Numbered from the stretch's first letter, positions 25,468-34,005 are shown. The stretch: DNA of 64,000 nt from CAMLJR01 sp964631955 (GCA_964631955.1 CAZWBA010000006.1:62001-126000), one strand, 5' to 3'. Numbers and translations: made by a program. The notes: generated from the letters alone by a model not told the origin.

Positions 25468-26214
25468 TCACAACGGACCGCCGAGATTCGAACCACCGTC
25501 GACAGGTAAAACCAGCCCCGTCACTTGTGCGGCTAATTCGCTCGCCAGATACAACGCGGCATTCGCCACATCGTTCGGTGCACCCTGCCGTTTTAGCGGT
25601 TGCATGCGGCTCACCATTTCCTGCATATCGTAAAACGTCTGTGCCGCAGGAATATGGCCCGGCGCGATGCAATTGGCGCGCACGCCGTAAGCGCCGAGTT
25701 CGCGCGCGATCGATTTTGTGTAGTGAATGACGCCGGCTTTCGCGGCGCGATACGTAATCAACGGCAGGCCGGGTTTGATACCCGCAATCGATGATGTGTT
25801 GATGATCGAGCCGCGCCCTTTCTTCGCCATGTATTTTCCGGCGAAACGGCTGCCGGTCATGACGCCGTATAAATTCACATCGATGACGCGATGAAAATCA
25901 GCGAGATCATCTTCCAGAAAACTGTTGTGCACGGCGCCGCTGATGCCCGCGTTGTTGAACATGATATGCAGATCGCCGAAATGCGCGATGGCGAAATCGA
26001 TCAGCGCCTGCACCTGCTGCGCATCGGCGACGTCGGTCTGGCTGAATACCGCCGATTTACCCAATGCCGAGGCGAGCGCCTGCCCCTGCTCCACATTCAC
26101 ATCGGCAATAACGACTTTCGCGCCCTGCTCGACGAACAACTCCACCGACGCACGGCCCAGACCGCTCGCGCCGCCGGTGATGATCGCAACCTGACCCGCC
26201 AGCAATTGATTCAT
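25468..26214 (-). CDS. Short-chain dehydrogenase/reductase
   Basis: 248 residues from ATG 26214 (GGA seven bases upstream; the frame is open further but only a TTG is available). Classical SDR features: cofactor loop TGGASGLG at 13-20, Asp38 in VVIADVN (NAD preference), FNNAGISG at 86-93, catalytic Ser141/142, Tyr155 and Lys159 (YRAAK). The C-terminal QVTGLVLPVDGGSNLGG is usual. Between the TauD-like gene (26 bases) and the SnoaL-like gene. Likely oxidises an alcohol or diol formed by the oxygenases of this cluster; the substrate is unknown. Confidence 0.93.
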   Translation of the reverse strand: MNQLLAGQVAIITGGASGLGRASVELFVEQGAKVVIADVNVEQGQALASALGKSAVFSQTDVADAQQVQALIDFAIAHFGDLHIMFNNAGISGAVHNSFLEDDLADFHRVIDVNLYGVMTGSRFAGKYMAKKGRGSIINTSSIAGIKPGLPLITYRAAKAGVIHYTKSIARELGAYGVRANCIAPGHIPAAQTFYDMQEMVSRMQPLKRQGAPNDVANAALYLASELAAQVTGLVLPVDGGSNLGGPL

Positions 26215-26240
26215 GAATGATTCCAAAATTTAAAAAAACG

Positions 26241-27056
26241 TTAATTCAGCGGCTCTTCACCGGCCAGAATGGTGCGATGCATCAGGCGTCCGCTATCGAA
26301 CGCATAAGGTAAGGCGCGATGCATGGTGCCGGTGTTGCTCCAGATCAGCAGATCGCCGACCTGCCATTCATGGCGATAAACAAACTGCGGCTGCGTTGCC
26401 CAGTCGCGCAGGCGCGCGAGCAAGGCCCGACTTTCTTCCACCGGTTTGCCGACCACATAATCAGCCGTTGCGCCAAGCAATAATGATTTACGTCCCGATC
26501 GATGCGTCCATACCAGCGGGATGGTTTTCGCTGGCGATTTCTGCCAGAACGCAATTTCCTCGTAGCTCATTTCGGGGCGAACGTAATACTGCGAGCGCTC
26601 GGCGCTGTGCACGACGCGCAGATTTTCGATCGCCGCTTTTTCCTGCCCGGGAAGATCGTCATACGCCGCGTAGGTATTGCAGAATTCGGTTTGACCGCCG
26701 ACATCCGATAATTTAATCGCGCGCAACAGCGCGGCCAGATTCGGATATGGCTGCAGCGAGCCGTCGAAATGCCAGAACAGCGAGCCCTTCAAATAATCGG
26801 CGCGTGCATTCACCTTTTCATCGAGCGAAATTTTATAAATACCGCCCTCGCCTTCGCTTTGTACGGTTTGACCGAGCGTTTTGGCAATCGCGACCTGCTG
26901 CTCGTCGTTGATTTCGAGACCGCGAAAAAAGACCACGCCGCGCTGCTCCAGAACTTCGCGAATGGTTTTTGCCTCGCGCCCGCTCAATAAAGTGTCGACA
27001 TCGGTTTTTATTTCACTGCCGATACGCGGTGTCATGTTGATGACTTGTAATGCCAT
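26241..27056 (-). CDS. TauD/TfdA-family Fe(II)/2-oxoglutarate dioxygenase (copy 1)
   Basis: 271 residues from ATG 27056 (GGGTGAG upstream; a 6-residue longer form from 27074 is possible). The metal triad is visible: His96-x-Asp98 in LFWHFDGS and His246 in GTMHRALPY, with Arg257 in SGRLMHR for 2-oxoglutarate. These enzymes hydroxylate a substrate or cleave an ether or sulfonate using Fe(II) and 2-oxoglutarate. Paralogue of the gene at 32265 (shared NARADYLKG / NAKADYLKG, GGQTEF, YRHEW, SGR). Lies inside the Rieske operon, 26 bases before the SDR gene. Substrate unknown. Confidence 0.92.
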   Translation of the reverse strand: MALQVINMTPRIGSEIKTDVDTLLSGREAKTIREVLEQRGVVFFRGLEINDEQQVAIAKTLGQTVQSEGEGGIYKISLDEKVNARADYLKGSLFWHFDGSLQPYPNLAALLRAIKLSDVGGQTEFCNTYAAYDDLPGQEKAAIENLRVVHSAERSQYYVRPEMSYEEIAFWQKSPAKTIPLVWTHRSGRKSLLLGATADYVVGKPVEESRALLARLRDWATQPQFVYRHEWQVGDLLIWSNTGTMHRALPYAFDSGRLMHRTILAGEEPLN

Positions 27057-27105
27057 AGGCTTTTTCTCACCCATTCTCTGAATTATTTACGATAAGCGCC
27101 GAACG

Positions 27106-27429
27106 CTACGACAAGCGCGTGAGTACGGTTTTGGCCGAATGTTTTACGCGCGGCTGTTTCCATACTTCCACAGCCATCGCCACGGTGATCAACGCATAAA
27201 TTAAATTGCGTAAATTTTCCGCGTCTTTCGGTAAGGGCTGTTGGTAGTCGAATTGATCGACATATTCGATTGCCGCTTTACCGCGAGGAAACATTTCGTC
27301 GTAGAACGCTTTCAATTCCTCCATCGAGCTATTCACGCGCTTGAGATAGCGTTGATGGCCATCCTCTATCGCCCATTCGGCAACGAGATGTTCCAGATCG
27401 GTAAACGCTGGCGGCAATAACGAGGTCAT
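27106..27429 (-). CDS. Small uncharacterised protein translationally coupled to the Rieske oxygenase
   Basis: 107 residues. ATG 27429 overlaps the Rieske stop codon (ATGA) and has a strong GGAGGTGGG site inside the Rieske gene. The protein is mostly helical, with FTDLEHLVAEWAIEDGHQRY and a C-terminal NLIYALITVAMAVEVWKQP that could be an amphipathic or membrane-touching helix. No cysteine cluster, so not a ferredoxin, and too short and of the wrong pattern for a ring-hydroxylating beta subunit. I do not recognise a family. The tight coupling suggests an accessory or subunit role with the oxygenase. Confidence 0.8.
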   Translation of the reverse strand: MTSLLPPAFTDLEHLVAEWAIEDGHQRYLKRVNSSMEELKAFYDEMFPRGKAAIEYVDQFDYQQPLPKDAENLRNLIYALITVAMAVEVWKQPRVKHSAKTVLTRLS

Positions 27430-28766
27430 TTCCCACCTCCGGCTTTTTCATTTCTTTCATCTCTTTTATTTCTTTCACACTCTTTGTTTCTTTCACCCTG
27501 GGCAATCGCATCCTGTACAACTTTATGCAGATGGCGAACCAGAATTTCTTCGTCGTTCGCGTAAAACTCTTTGAGCGCGCCGCTGTTCAACATCGCCTGC
27601 ATGCCTTCCAGCGGGCTCGCATCTTCGAGCACGATGTCGTTGAGGAACGAAACCGTCAGCTCCTGCGCAATACGTTCTTTATGTGTGGTTGGCGGGCGAT
27701 AAAACATTTCGACTTCGATGACATGCGAATGCGGGCCGGTCGGCCAATGCGCGTGCGTGGTGAACCCGGACGAGCCAAAAATCAACACGAAATTCGGAAA
27801 GAATTGAAACGAGTCGAAACCGTATTTTTCCGATCGGGTCGGATTCAAACCTTTCGGCAGCGGACCGATATCGTCTTTTTTATTCCAGGGACCGGCGGCG
27901 CTCGATTCGGTCAGACATTCGATCGGACGCGAAAATGGCGTCTGCTTCGAGGGCTCGCCATAAAACGAAAACATGCGATGCAAGCCTTTGAGCTGAAACG
28001 CGAGCGCATCGGTATAGGGATTGGCTTTATCCAGTTTCGCCACCTCGGTCAGCGCACCGAACGAGCCCGCATGCAAGTACGGCCCGTGGTAACTTTCGGC
28101 GAAGCCGTCCATGAAAATTTTCCAATTGCATTGCAGTTCGGCTTTGAATTTATACAGCTGATAGGGGCGATCGAATGGGTAACCTTCAATGCCTTCGGCG
28201 AATTCGCCGAGAAAATCGCGCACCGATTGGCGATTATCGCGATCCAGATTGATAAAAATAAATCCCTGCCACACTTCGCACTGAATCGCCGGAACGCTGC
28301 ATTTGCTTTTGTCGAAATCGAGCAGCAAATCTTCGCGCGAGGCTTTGATCAGGGAACCATCGAGGTTGTAGCGCCAGCCGTGAAAGCGGCAGTACAGCAA
28401 CGGCGCACTGCCCTGCGTTTCCTGGAACGGATCGTCCTGCCACAGCAATTTATTGCCGCGGTGCGGGCAGATATTGTGAAACGCGCGAATCGTATCGTCC
28501 TTGTCGCGCAACAGAATGACCGATGTATCAAGCACGGCGAGTTCGCGCGTGAAATAACTGCCCTTCTTCGGCAATTGTTCGACGCGCCCGACGTACAACC
28601 AGTTCTTTTTGAAAATATGTTCCTTTTCTTTTGCGTAAAACTGCGGGCACACGCTGTCTTCCAGCGAAATGGGACCGCGCCCGAGTTCAGGATACGCATC
28701 GTGCCAGTAACCGCTCTCGGGCTTTTTTATTACGTCTCTGTCGTTCGTCACGATTTCCTGGCTCAT
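27426..28766 (-). CDS. Rieske [2Fe-2S] aromatic-ring-hydroxylating-type oxygenase, alpha subunit
   Basis: 446 residues from ATG 28766 (GAGG eight bases upstream). Rieske cluster ligands Cys100-x-His102 and Cys126-x-x-His129 (ICPHRGNK ... YCRFHGW); the spacing is about six residues longer than in naphthalene dioxygenase. Catalytic iron ligands His227 and His232 in ESYHGPYLHAG and Asp382 in VLEDASPLEGMQ. The residue three before His227, normally the bridging Asp, is Glu224. The C-terminus has three hexapeptides (ERNKEC, ERNKRD, ERNEKA). No beta subunit, ferredoxin or reductase gene is adjacent. First gene of a five-gene operon, divergent from a LysR gene. Substrate unknown. Confidence 0.92.
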   Translation of the reverse strand: MSQEIVTNDRDVIKKPESGYWHDAYPELGRGPISLEDSVCPQFYAKEKEHIFKKNWLYVGRVEQLPKKGSYFTRELAVLDTSVILLRDKDDTIRAFHNICPHRGNKLLWQDDPFQETQGSAPLLYCRFHGWRYNLDGSLIKASREDLLLDFDKSKCSVPAIQCEVWQGFIFINLDRDNRQSVRDFLGEFAEGIEGYPFDRPYQLYKFKAELQCNWKIFMDGFAESYHGPYLHAGSFGALTEVAKLDKANPYTDALAFQLKGLHRMFSFYGEPSKQTPFSRPIECLTESSAAGPWNKKDDIGPLPKGLNPTRSEKYGFDSFQFFPNFVLIFGSSGFTTHAHWPTGPHSHVIEVEMFYRPPTTHKERIAQELTVSFLNDIVLEDASPLEGMQAMLNSGALKEFYANDEEILVRHLHKVVQDAIAQGERNKECERNKRDERNEKAGGGK

Positions 28767-28783
28767 TGCACCGGCCTCATTAT

Positions 28784-28808
28784 TCAAGTCACATAACTTT
28801 ACACTTGA
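28784..28808. promoter_or_regulatory. Interrupted inverted repeat upstream of Rieske gene
   Basis: TCAAGT (28784-28789) and ACTTGA (28803-28808) separated by 13 bases, between the divergent Rieske and LysR genes. A two-arm dyad in such a region is the usual setting for a LysR-type operator; binding by the adjacent regulator is inference. Confidence 0.4.
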
Positions 28809-28881
28809 CTAAAATGCGCCGACAGGGCCTTATTTCGAACAAGGTGTTGCAAATTTGGAACGCTACTTCTAAGAGCCGCTT

Positions 28882-29805
28882 ATGGAACAAAACCTTCCGT
28901 TCGATATCGATGCATTGCTCGTGTTCGGCAAAGTCATCGAATGCCGCAGCCTGTCGAAAGCAGCTGCGCTGTTAGGCATGCCCAAATCGACCGTCAGCCG
29001 CAAAATCGCCAAACTCGAAGCCGATCTCGGTATTAAATTGCTGCGCAAAAATACCCATCAAATCACCGTCACCGATATCGGCGAACAGATTTACAGCCAC
29101 AGTCTTAAAATCTTTTCTGAAGCCAATGATATTCGCGCCATCGTCGAAGGCAGCAAGCAGGAGCCGCAGGGCGAACTGCGCGCCGCCGTGCCGGTGTTTG
29201 TCGGCATCGATTACGCATCGCGCGTGGGCACCACGTTTTTAAAACGCTACCCCAAATCGCGTCTCGATATTCGCATGGTGGACAACATGGTCCACCCGAT
29301 CAAAGACGGTTACGACGTTGCGTTCGGTGTCGGGCCTTTGCAGGATTCCACGCTGATCGCCCGCAAGGCATTTACACTCGATTGCTGTTTGTACGCGTCG
29401 AAGCCATTTCTCGAAACGCTTCCCACTAAAATTTCAACGCCGACGCAGTTGAGCGATCTTCCGTTTATCGATTCCGATTGTTATGGCGACCGACATAAAT
29501 TGCTGCTCACGAATGGCAAAAAACACTATGAGTTATTGCCCAACACACGGGCGCGCGCCAACAGTTTTCAAATTACCAAGCAGTACATTACACAAGGACT
29601 GGGCGTGGGTGTGATGCCAACGCTTATGGTCCAGCCTGACGTACAAAATATTGTCCCGGTATTGCCGGAATGGTCTCCACCCTCGGTAGACGTTTATATG
29701 GTCTACCCGTTTCACTTATCGTTCTCGAATTTAATCGGCGCTTTTTACGACACCGCGCTTGAAATCATTGCGTTAAATACTGAGATGTTGGTGCCTAAAA
29801 AATAA
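28882..29805 (+). CDS. LysR-family transcriptional regulator (paralogue 1)
   Basis: 307 residues. Winged helix at 8-66 (FDIDALLVFGKVIECRSLSK, MPKSTVSRKIAKLEADLGIK, LLRKNTHQITVTDIGE), followed by a periplasmic-binding-like effector domain from about 90 (LRAAVPVFVGIDYASRVG). Divergently transcribed from the Rieske operon, the classic arrangement for a LysR activator of an adjacent catabolic operon. Closely related to the regulator at 37125 (both have EPQG, VHPIKDGYDV, GPLQDSTLI, FHLSFSNLI/FQLSFSNLI), so the two may sense related compounds. Confidence 0.92.
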   Translation: MEQNLPFDIDALLVFGKVIECRSLSKAAALLGMPKSTVSRKIAKLEADLGIKLLRKNTHQITVTDIGEQIYSHSLKIFSEANDIRAIVEGSKQEPQGELRAAVPVFVGIDYASRVGTTFLKRYPKSRLDIRMVDNMVHPIKDGYDVAFGVGPLQDSTLIARKAFTLDCCLYASKPFLETLPTKISTPTQLSDLPFIDSDCYGDRHKLLLTNGKKHYELLPNTRARANSFQITKQYITQGLGVGVMPTLMVQPDVQNIVPVLPEWSPPSVDVYMVYPFHLSFSNLIGAFYDTALEIIALNTEMLVPKK

Positions 29806-29838
29806 ATTGCGTGTTGGAACAGGCATCTTGCCAGGCGC

Positions 29839-29918
29839 CGAGTAGAAATATTCTTGGGAAAAACCGTGCTCCTATTGGGGATGGTCCGCGCGCTTTTCCC
29901 CAAGAATATTCCTACTCG
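29839..29918. repeat. Long near-perfect inverted repeat (hairpin, ~24-bp arms)
   Basis: The left arm 29839-29862 (CGAGTAGAAATATTCTTGGG then AAAA) pairs with the right arm 29894-29918, with one extra base and one mismatch, around a 31-base loop. It lies between the convergent LysR and SRPBCC genes, and the SRPBCC stop codon is inside the right arm. It may be a bidirectional terminator or a small non-autonomous mobile element. Confidence 0.75.
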
Positions 29919-30472
29919 ACGCGGTTAGTTTGTCGGTTGAAGATTGAACGCCCGCAGGTTTTAAACCAGTTTTTCACTGCGGCGAACCACGTTGGCTGGG
30001 TCGATTCGATCGCAGGCTCTGGTGAGTTATTCACTTGCTGCTCGATTTCTGATTTTAATTTTCCTGAAAACGATTTCGCTAATTGCGGCAACAATGGTCT
30101 GCACATCGCTTCCCACATCGGGGCCATTTGGCCGCTGCCTTCAACGCGCACTTTTAAATTGATTTCGGTTTCACTGCCGGATTTCTTGGAGGCGATATAG
30201 CTGCCGCTGCCGACGACGGGTTCGTTTTCCAGTTTGTAGGAAAAATTCACGCGCCCGGGTCCGGCCCATTCGTCGATATGCACGAGCACGTTGACGGTTT
30301 TTACCAATCCGCCCGCGCCGACTTTAATAATCCATTTCGAATTATGTTCGTCGATGACTTCACATTCCCTGCAACCGGGAAACAGTACGGCCCATTGACG
30401 AATATCCTGCACGTAATTCCACACCGCATTGATATCGGCGTTAATGGCAATTGAATGTTCCGCTTCGATCAT
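29912..30472 (-). CDS. SRPBCC-fold (polyketide cyclase/CoxG-like) protein
   Basis: 186 residues. The N-terminal ~145 residues follow the START/SRPBCC pattern: EAEHSIAINADINAVWNYVQ, WAVLFPGCRECEVID, VRVEGSGQMAPMWEAMCR; the fold forms a large hydrophobic ligand pocket. The remaining ~40 residues (PEPAIESTQPTWFAAVKNWF) are linker-like. Start has GAGAAAATC in front. It is 21 bases behind the flavoprotein gene, so it is co-transcribed and could bind or transfer a hydrophobic intermediate. The end of the gene is formed by the right arm of the long inverted repeat at 29839. Confidence 0.82.
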   Translation of the reverse strand: MIEAEHSIAINADINAVWNYVQDIRQWAVLFPGCRECEVIDEHNSKWIIKVGAGGLVKTVNVLVHIDEWAGPGRVNFSYKLENEPVVGSGSYIASKKSGSETEINLKVRVEGSGQMAPMWEAMCRPLLPQLAKSFSGKLKSEIEQQVNNSPEPAIESTQPTWFAAVKNWFKTCGRSIFNRQTNRVE

Positions 30473-30493
30473 GATTTTCTCGAACTACGCTAA

Positions 30494-32203
30494 TTATTTG
30501 AAACGATCGATCTCTTTTTCGAGTAAATCGCTCGGTTTGCCTGCGGCATGTCGCCCTGCGAGATAGCCGTGGGTAATGCCGCGCGCATTGGTCATTCCGC
30601 TCTGCATGACAGCACCGTTATCCAGACGCGCGACTGAATTTCCGGCGGCGTAAAGTCCTTCGATGGGTTTATCGTTCCAATCGATGACACGGCAATGTTG
30701 ATCGGCGACGAGACCCGCCGCAGCGATTCCACCGCCGGCCATGCGGCGTAATTCGACGGCATAAAATGGCGGTTTCACTAAGGCGCCGAGATTGGGATTG
30801 GGTTTCTGCAGCGGGTCGCCGCACATCAGTGCGCCCCACGGAAATGTGCCGCGCTTGAATTCGGGGTCGTCGCCCGTTGCGGAATATTCGTTGAATTTCG
30901 CGATTGTATTTATGAGCCCTGCGCGATCGATATCGGTTTTCGCCGCGAGCTCTTCGATGGAATTCGCTTTGATACCCAGACCTTCCGGCATTTGCTGGCC
31001 GGGCATGACCGAACCGAACGGATATTTTTCCCGCGCCTGACTATCGAAAATAATCCAGCATGGAAAGTTCGGATGCGTTTGTGTCGCGCCATCGACGGTT
31101 TCGAGCGCGAAATACACCGAGCGATAAAACGCTTCATTGGAAAAACGTTTGCCTGCGCGATTGACGACAATCGTGTGCGGCAACCCCATGAACGGCAATG
31201 CGCCGCGCCATAACGGCACGCCCTCTTCCTGCTCTTCGCCCGGCACATGAAAGCCGAGCATGCTGACATCGGGCACGCGGGCAACACGCGCGCCGATCTG
31301 ACCGGCGAGACGAAAATGTGCGCCATCGATCGATGGCATCACCATCGACACGGGATCAATCTGATGCCCCAATGTCTTGGCAAAATCGGGATTGCGTTCG
31401 TAACTGCTCACCGCAATGACAACGCCGCGATTCGCTTTCACGAAAATGGTTTGTTCATTGCCACTTTCATCGCGAAGCGTCGCGCGCAGGCCGACGACGC
31501 GCTCGCCATCGACGATCAGTTCTTCCGCGCTGACGCCCGTATGAATGGGAATATTGCGATCGAGCACACCCTTCACGAAATACGCAGCGAGACCGGGACC
31601 GGCGCAGCGTTCGTCTTTCGCAAGACGATCGGCCATCACGCTGTAATCCCATTTCAGCATGTTGGCCAAACCGCCGTTCCTGAAAATATCTTCGTGCGTG
31701 AGACTGTAAGGCACATGCGGCGAAACGCGCGTTTTGAATTGCCATTCGCCCAGCGTCTCGGCGGCAAACGGCAATGCTTCGAGGCAGCGGCCTTCGGCGG
31801 TGCTGTCGTCGATATGCGGAAAATAATAATCGGGCAGCTCGCGCACGACGCACATTTTCAGGCCGATTTTTTCTTCGAAATATTTAATGGCGACGGGCGC
31901 ATGCAGCGCTTGATTGATCATCGCCACCTCTTCGCCATAACCCATCGAAAGCCGTTTGACGTAGCGATAACCGCTTTCGGGTGAATCTTTAATGCCGAGC
32001 GCAGCGGCGAGATGATTACCCGGAACCCACACTTCGCCCATCGAATAAGCGGTGATGCCGCCGACCTGATCGGAACGCTCGAGTACCAATGCACTCGCGC
32101 CGTGATCGTGCGCGGTGATCGCGGCGGCTAATCCGCCGCCGCCCGAACCGATGGCGACGATATCCGCTTCAAAATCCCACTGCGTTGGCAACGTACGCAT
32201 CAT
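30494..32203 (-). CDS. FAD-dependent oxidoreductase, fumarate reductase/3-ketosteroid dehydrogenase-like
   Basis: 569 residues. Dinucleotide-binding motif IVAIGSGGGGLAAAITAHD with the acidic end LVLERSDQVGG at residues 15-48; capping domain in the middle; C-terminal FAD segment GLYAAGNSVARLDNGAVMQS. This pattern is FAD_binding_2, shared by flavocytochrome fumarate reductases and KstD-type delta-1-dehydrogenases, which desaturate alpha to a ketone. The Tyr-Pro-Gly segment usual near the C-terminus of KstD is not evident (QSGMTNARG instead), so steroid activity should not be assumed. GAGAGCCGTGA precedes the ATG. Second gene of the TauD2-FAD-SRPBCC unit. Confidence 0.88.
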   Translation of the reverse strand: MMRTLPTQWDFEADIVAIGSGGGGLAAAITAHDHGASALVLERSDQVGGITAYSMGEVWVPGNHLAAALGIKDSPESGYRYVKRLSMGYGEEVAMINQALHAPVAIKYFEEKIGLKMCVVRELPDYYFPHIDDSTAEGRCLEALPFAAETLGEWQFKTRVSPHVPYSLTHEDIFRNGGLANMLKWDYSVMADRLAKDERCAGPGLAAYFVKGVLDRNIPIHTGVSAEELIVDGERVVGLRATLRDESGNEQTIFVKANRGVVIAVSSYERNPDFAKTLGHQIDPVSMVMPSIDGAHFRLAGQIGARVARVPDVSMLGFHVPGEEQEEGVPLWRGALPFMGLPHTIVVNRAGKRFSNEAFYRSVYFALETVDGATQTHPNFPCWIIFDSQAREKYPFGSVMPGQQMPEGLGIKANSIEELAAKTDIDRAGLINTIAKFNEYSATGDDPEFKRGTFPWGALMCGDPLQKPNPNLGALVKPPFYAVELRRMAGGGIAAAGLVADQHCRVIDWNDKPIEGLYAAGNSVARLDNGAVMQSGMTNARGITHGYLAGRHAAGKPSDLLEKEIDRFK

Positions 32204-32264
32204 TCACGGCTCTCATTAAAATTATTTTTTGACAATCAGGTACGAAATCGATCGCTCGATCGGC

Positions 32265-33077
32265 TCAGGCAAACGCCTCTTCACCGAGCAGCGTGGTGCG
32301 GCGCATGACGCGACCGGAATCGATCGGATACGGTTCGGCGCGATGCAATACGCCGGTGTTATCCCAAATCACTAAATCGCCCGGCGTCCACTCGTGGCGA
32401 TAAACGAAACGCGGCTGCGTCGACCACTCCAACAATTCCTGCAGCAGCTTCTGACCTTCGGCCTTGTCCATATCCTCGATATGCGAAGCCGAACAACCGA
32501 TGACCAGCGATTTACGACCGTTGTCGTGTGTCCATGCCAGGTTGTGACTTTTTTCGGGAAGGCTGCGCCAGTAATCGAGGGTTTCCGGCGTCGGCTCGAC
32601 ACCCGCATTGCGCATCGACACTTCGAAACTGTGCACGACCTTCAGGCCGTCGATACGCTGCTTCATATCCTCGGGCAATGCGTCATAGGCCGCGTAGCAA
32701 TTGGCGAACTCGGTCTGCCCGCCGGTTTTCGACAGCGTGATGCCAGTGAGCAGCGACGCAAACGGCGGCACGTCATCGTGGGTGCCATCGATATGCCACA
32801 GCCACGAGCCCTTCAAATAATCCGCCTTCGCGTTGAGCGATTTATCGAGCGTGATCTTGATGACACCTTTGTCGCCTTCCTGCCGGAGCGTACCCATCAA
32901 ACCGCTCAGCGTGCGCTGCTGCTCTTCGCTGAGATGGAGCGCCTTGAATACGACGATACCGCGCTCGATCAATATGTCGCGAACTTTCTTCGCGACCCCG
33001 GGAATGAGCAACGCTTCCGCAGTCGTACGAATTTCGGCGCCGATACTGTCTTTCAGATTGAGCACTTCGAATGTCAT
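32265..33077 (-). CDS. TauD/TfdA-family Fe(II)/2-oxoglutarate dioxygenase (copy 2)
   Basis: 270 residues, start with TTGGAG 8 bases upstream. Metal triad His95-x-Asp97 in WLWHIDGTH and His245 in GVLHRAEPY; Arg256 for 2-oxoglutarate. Paralogue of the gene at 26241, with the same length and active-site layout but clearly diverged around the substrate loop (HDDVPPFASLL against LQPYPNLAALL), so a different but related substrate is likely. First gene of a three-gene unit with the flavoprotein (61-base gap) and the SRPBCC protein. Confidence 0.92.
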   Translation of the reverse strand: MTFEVLNLKDSIGAEIRTTAEALLIPGVAKKVRDILIERGIVVFKALHLSEEQQRTLSGLMGTLRQEGDKGVIKITLDKSLNAKADYLKGSWLWHIDGTHDDVPPFASLLTGITLSKTGGQTEFANCYAAYDALPEDMKQRIDGLKVVHSFEVSMRNAGVEPTPETLDYWRSLPEKSHNLAWTHDNGRKSLVIGCSASHIEDMDKAEGQKLLQELLEWSTQPRFVYRHEWTPGDLVIWDNTGVLHRAEPYPIDSGRVMRRTTLLGEEAFA

Positions 33078-33164
33078 TTCTGTACTCCAACGGGTCGGAT
33101 GGCGATCACCAAATGATACAGATCGGTACTTTTAAAGATCAAGCTCTATTTCTGCCCGAAAAAG

Positions 33165-33173
33165 TTATCCACA
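33165..33173 (+). other. Perfect DnaA-box sequence beside an AT-rich tract
   Basis: TTATCCACA followed by an AT-rich stretch (33176-33250) upstream of the second TauD-like gene. Only one box is present, so it is not an origin; recorded because a single perfect box can bind DnaA. Confidence 0.3.
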
Positions 33174-33286
33174 ACAGTTGATAATTTACTTTAAAAATTA
33201 ATTTTTATAATTAAATAAATATCTTATAGATACAATCTAAGGTAATTAATGAATTAACGAGCGCACCGTGACCGGGTAATCCGCAA

Positions 33287-33928
33287 TCACCAGCTCCTGC
33301 GGTCGTTCAGAAAAATAGTGATCGCGCGCTCGATCCACTGCTCGCGTTCCGCGATCGACACCTGACGGTTGGTCAGCAGCACGTTCACGAACCAGCCTCT
33401 CAGCATGAGAATGAAGACTTCGGCCGCGGCATCGGGATCCTTGCAGCCAACCCCTTCCGCTCTGGCGCAATCCTGGATGAATTGTGAAATGCGCTTCGCG
33501 CCGAGCGCCGTTCTCTCGGCCGCGGCGGCGCCCACTTCGGGGAAGCGCTGGGACTCGCTGTAAATCAGCCGATTCACGCCCAGCATGTCGCCCTCCAGAT
33601 TGAGCCTGATCATCTGGTTGGCATACGACTTGAGGGCCTGCTCCAGACTCACGCCGGATTTCAAAAATGTCGCGGGGGCGCTGCTATCGATCTGCAGATG
33701 AATGATGGCGCGGAACAAATCCTCTTTGGAGGAAAAGCGCGAATAGAGCGTGGTTTTGGAGACGCCCGCGACTTTGACGATGCGGGCCATCGAGGCGCCG
33801 CCGTAACCGTGCGCCAGGAATTCATCGAGAGCCACCTGCAGCAGCCTGCTTTCGAGAATGGCTACATCTTCCGGGCGTGGCCGCCCGCGCAGCCGCTGAG
33901 GTTTTATTTCCTGCTGTTTCGCCGTCAT
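33287..33928 (-). CDS. TetR/AcrR-family transcriptional regulator
   Basis: 213 residues from ATG 33928; the frame extends to a TTG two codons upstream. N-terminal basic segment (QRLRGRPRPED) then the helix-turn-helix: LLQVALDEFLAHGYGGASMA, RIVKVAGVSKTTLYSRFSSK, EDLFRAI. The C-terminal half (ERTALGAKRISQFIQDCARA ... MLRGWFVNVLL) is the common AefR-like TetR C domain. It lies between the acyl-CoA ligase and the TauD2 operon, all on the minus strand, and may control either. Weak ribosome site. Confidence 0.88.
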   Translation of the reverse strand: MTAKQQEIKPQRLRGRPRPEDVAILESRLLQVALDEFLAHGYGGASMARIVKVAGVSKTTLYSRFSSKEDLFRAIIHLQIDSSAPATFLKSGVSLEQALKSYANQMIRLNLEGDMLGVNRLIYSESQRFPEVGAAAAERTALGAKRISQFIQDCARAEGVGCKDPDAAAEVFILMLRGWFVNVLLTNRQVSIAEREQWIERAITIFLNDRRSW

Positions 33929-34005
33929 GCCCAACCGTGTCGCTGAGAAAGAGTGAGGCGGCGATTATGCGGGGAGTCGGTTGTTTAGACCATCTGCGGT
34001 AAATG

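Noticed and set aside
27525..28796. Long open frame (423 codons) on the plus strand opposite the Rieske gene
   Set aside because: It is antisense to a gene with complete Rieske motifs, and its translation is rich in Arg/Phe/Ala without domain resemblance; it is a codon-bias shadow.
29839..29918. Integron attC site
   Set aside because: The arms do not show the paired RYYYAAC/GTTRRRY core boxes in the required order, and no integrase or cassette structure is seen.
30494..32203. Specific assignment as 3-ketosteroid delta-1-dehydrogenase (KstD)
   Set aside because: Overall fold agrees, but the Tyr-Pro-Gly C-terminal signature is not evident, so only the broader flavoprotein family is claimed.
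33165..33250. Possible replication origin (DnaA box beside AT-rich DNA)
   Set aside because: Only one perfect box, no box cluster and none of the usual neighbouring genes (dnaA, dnaN, gidA).
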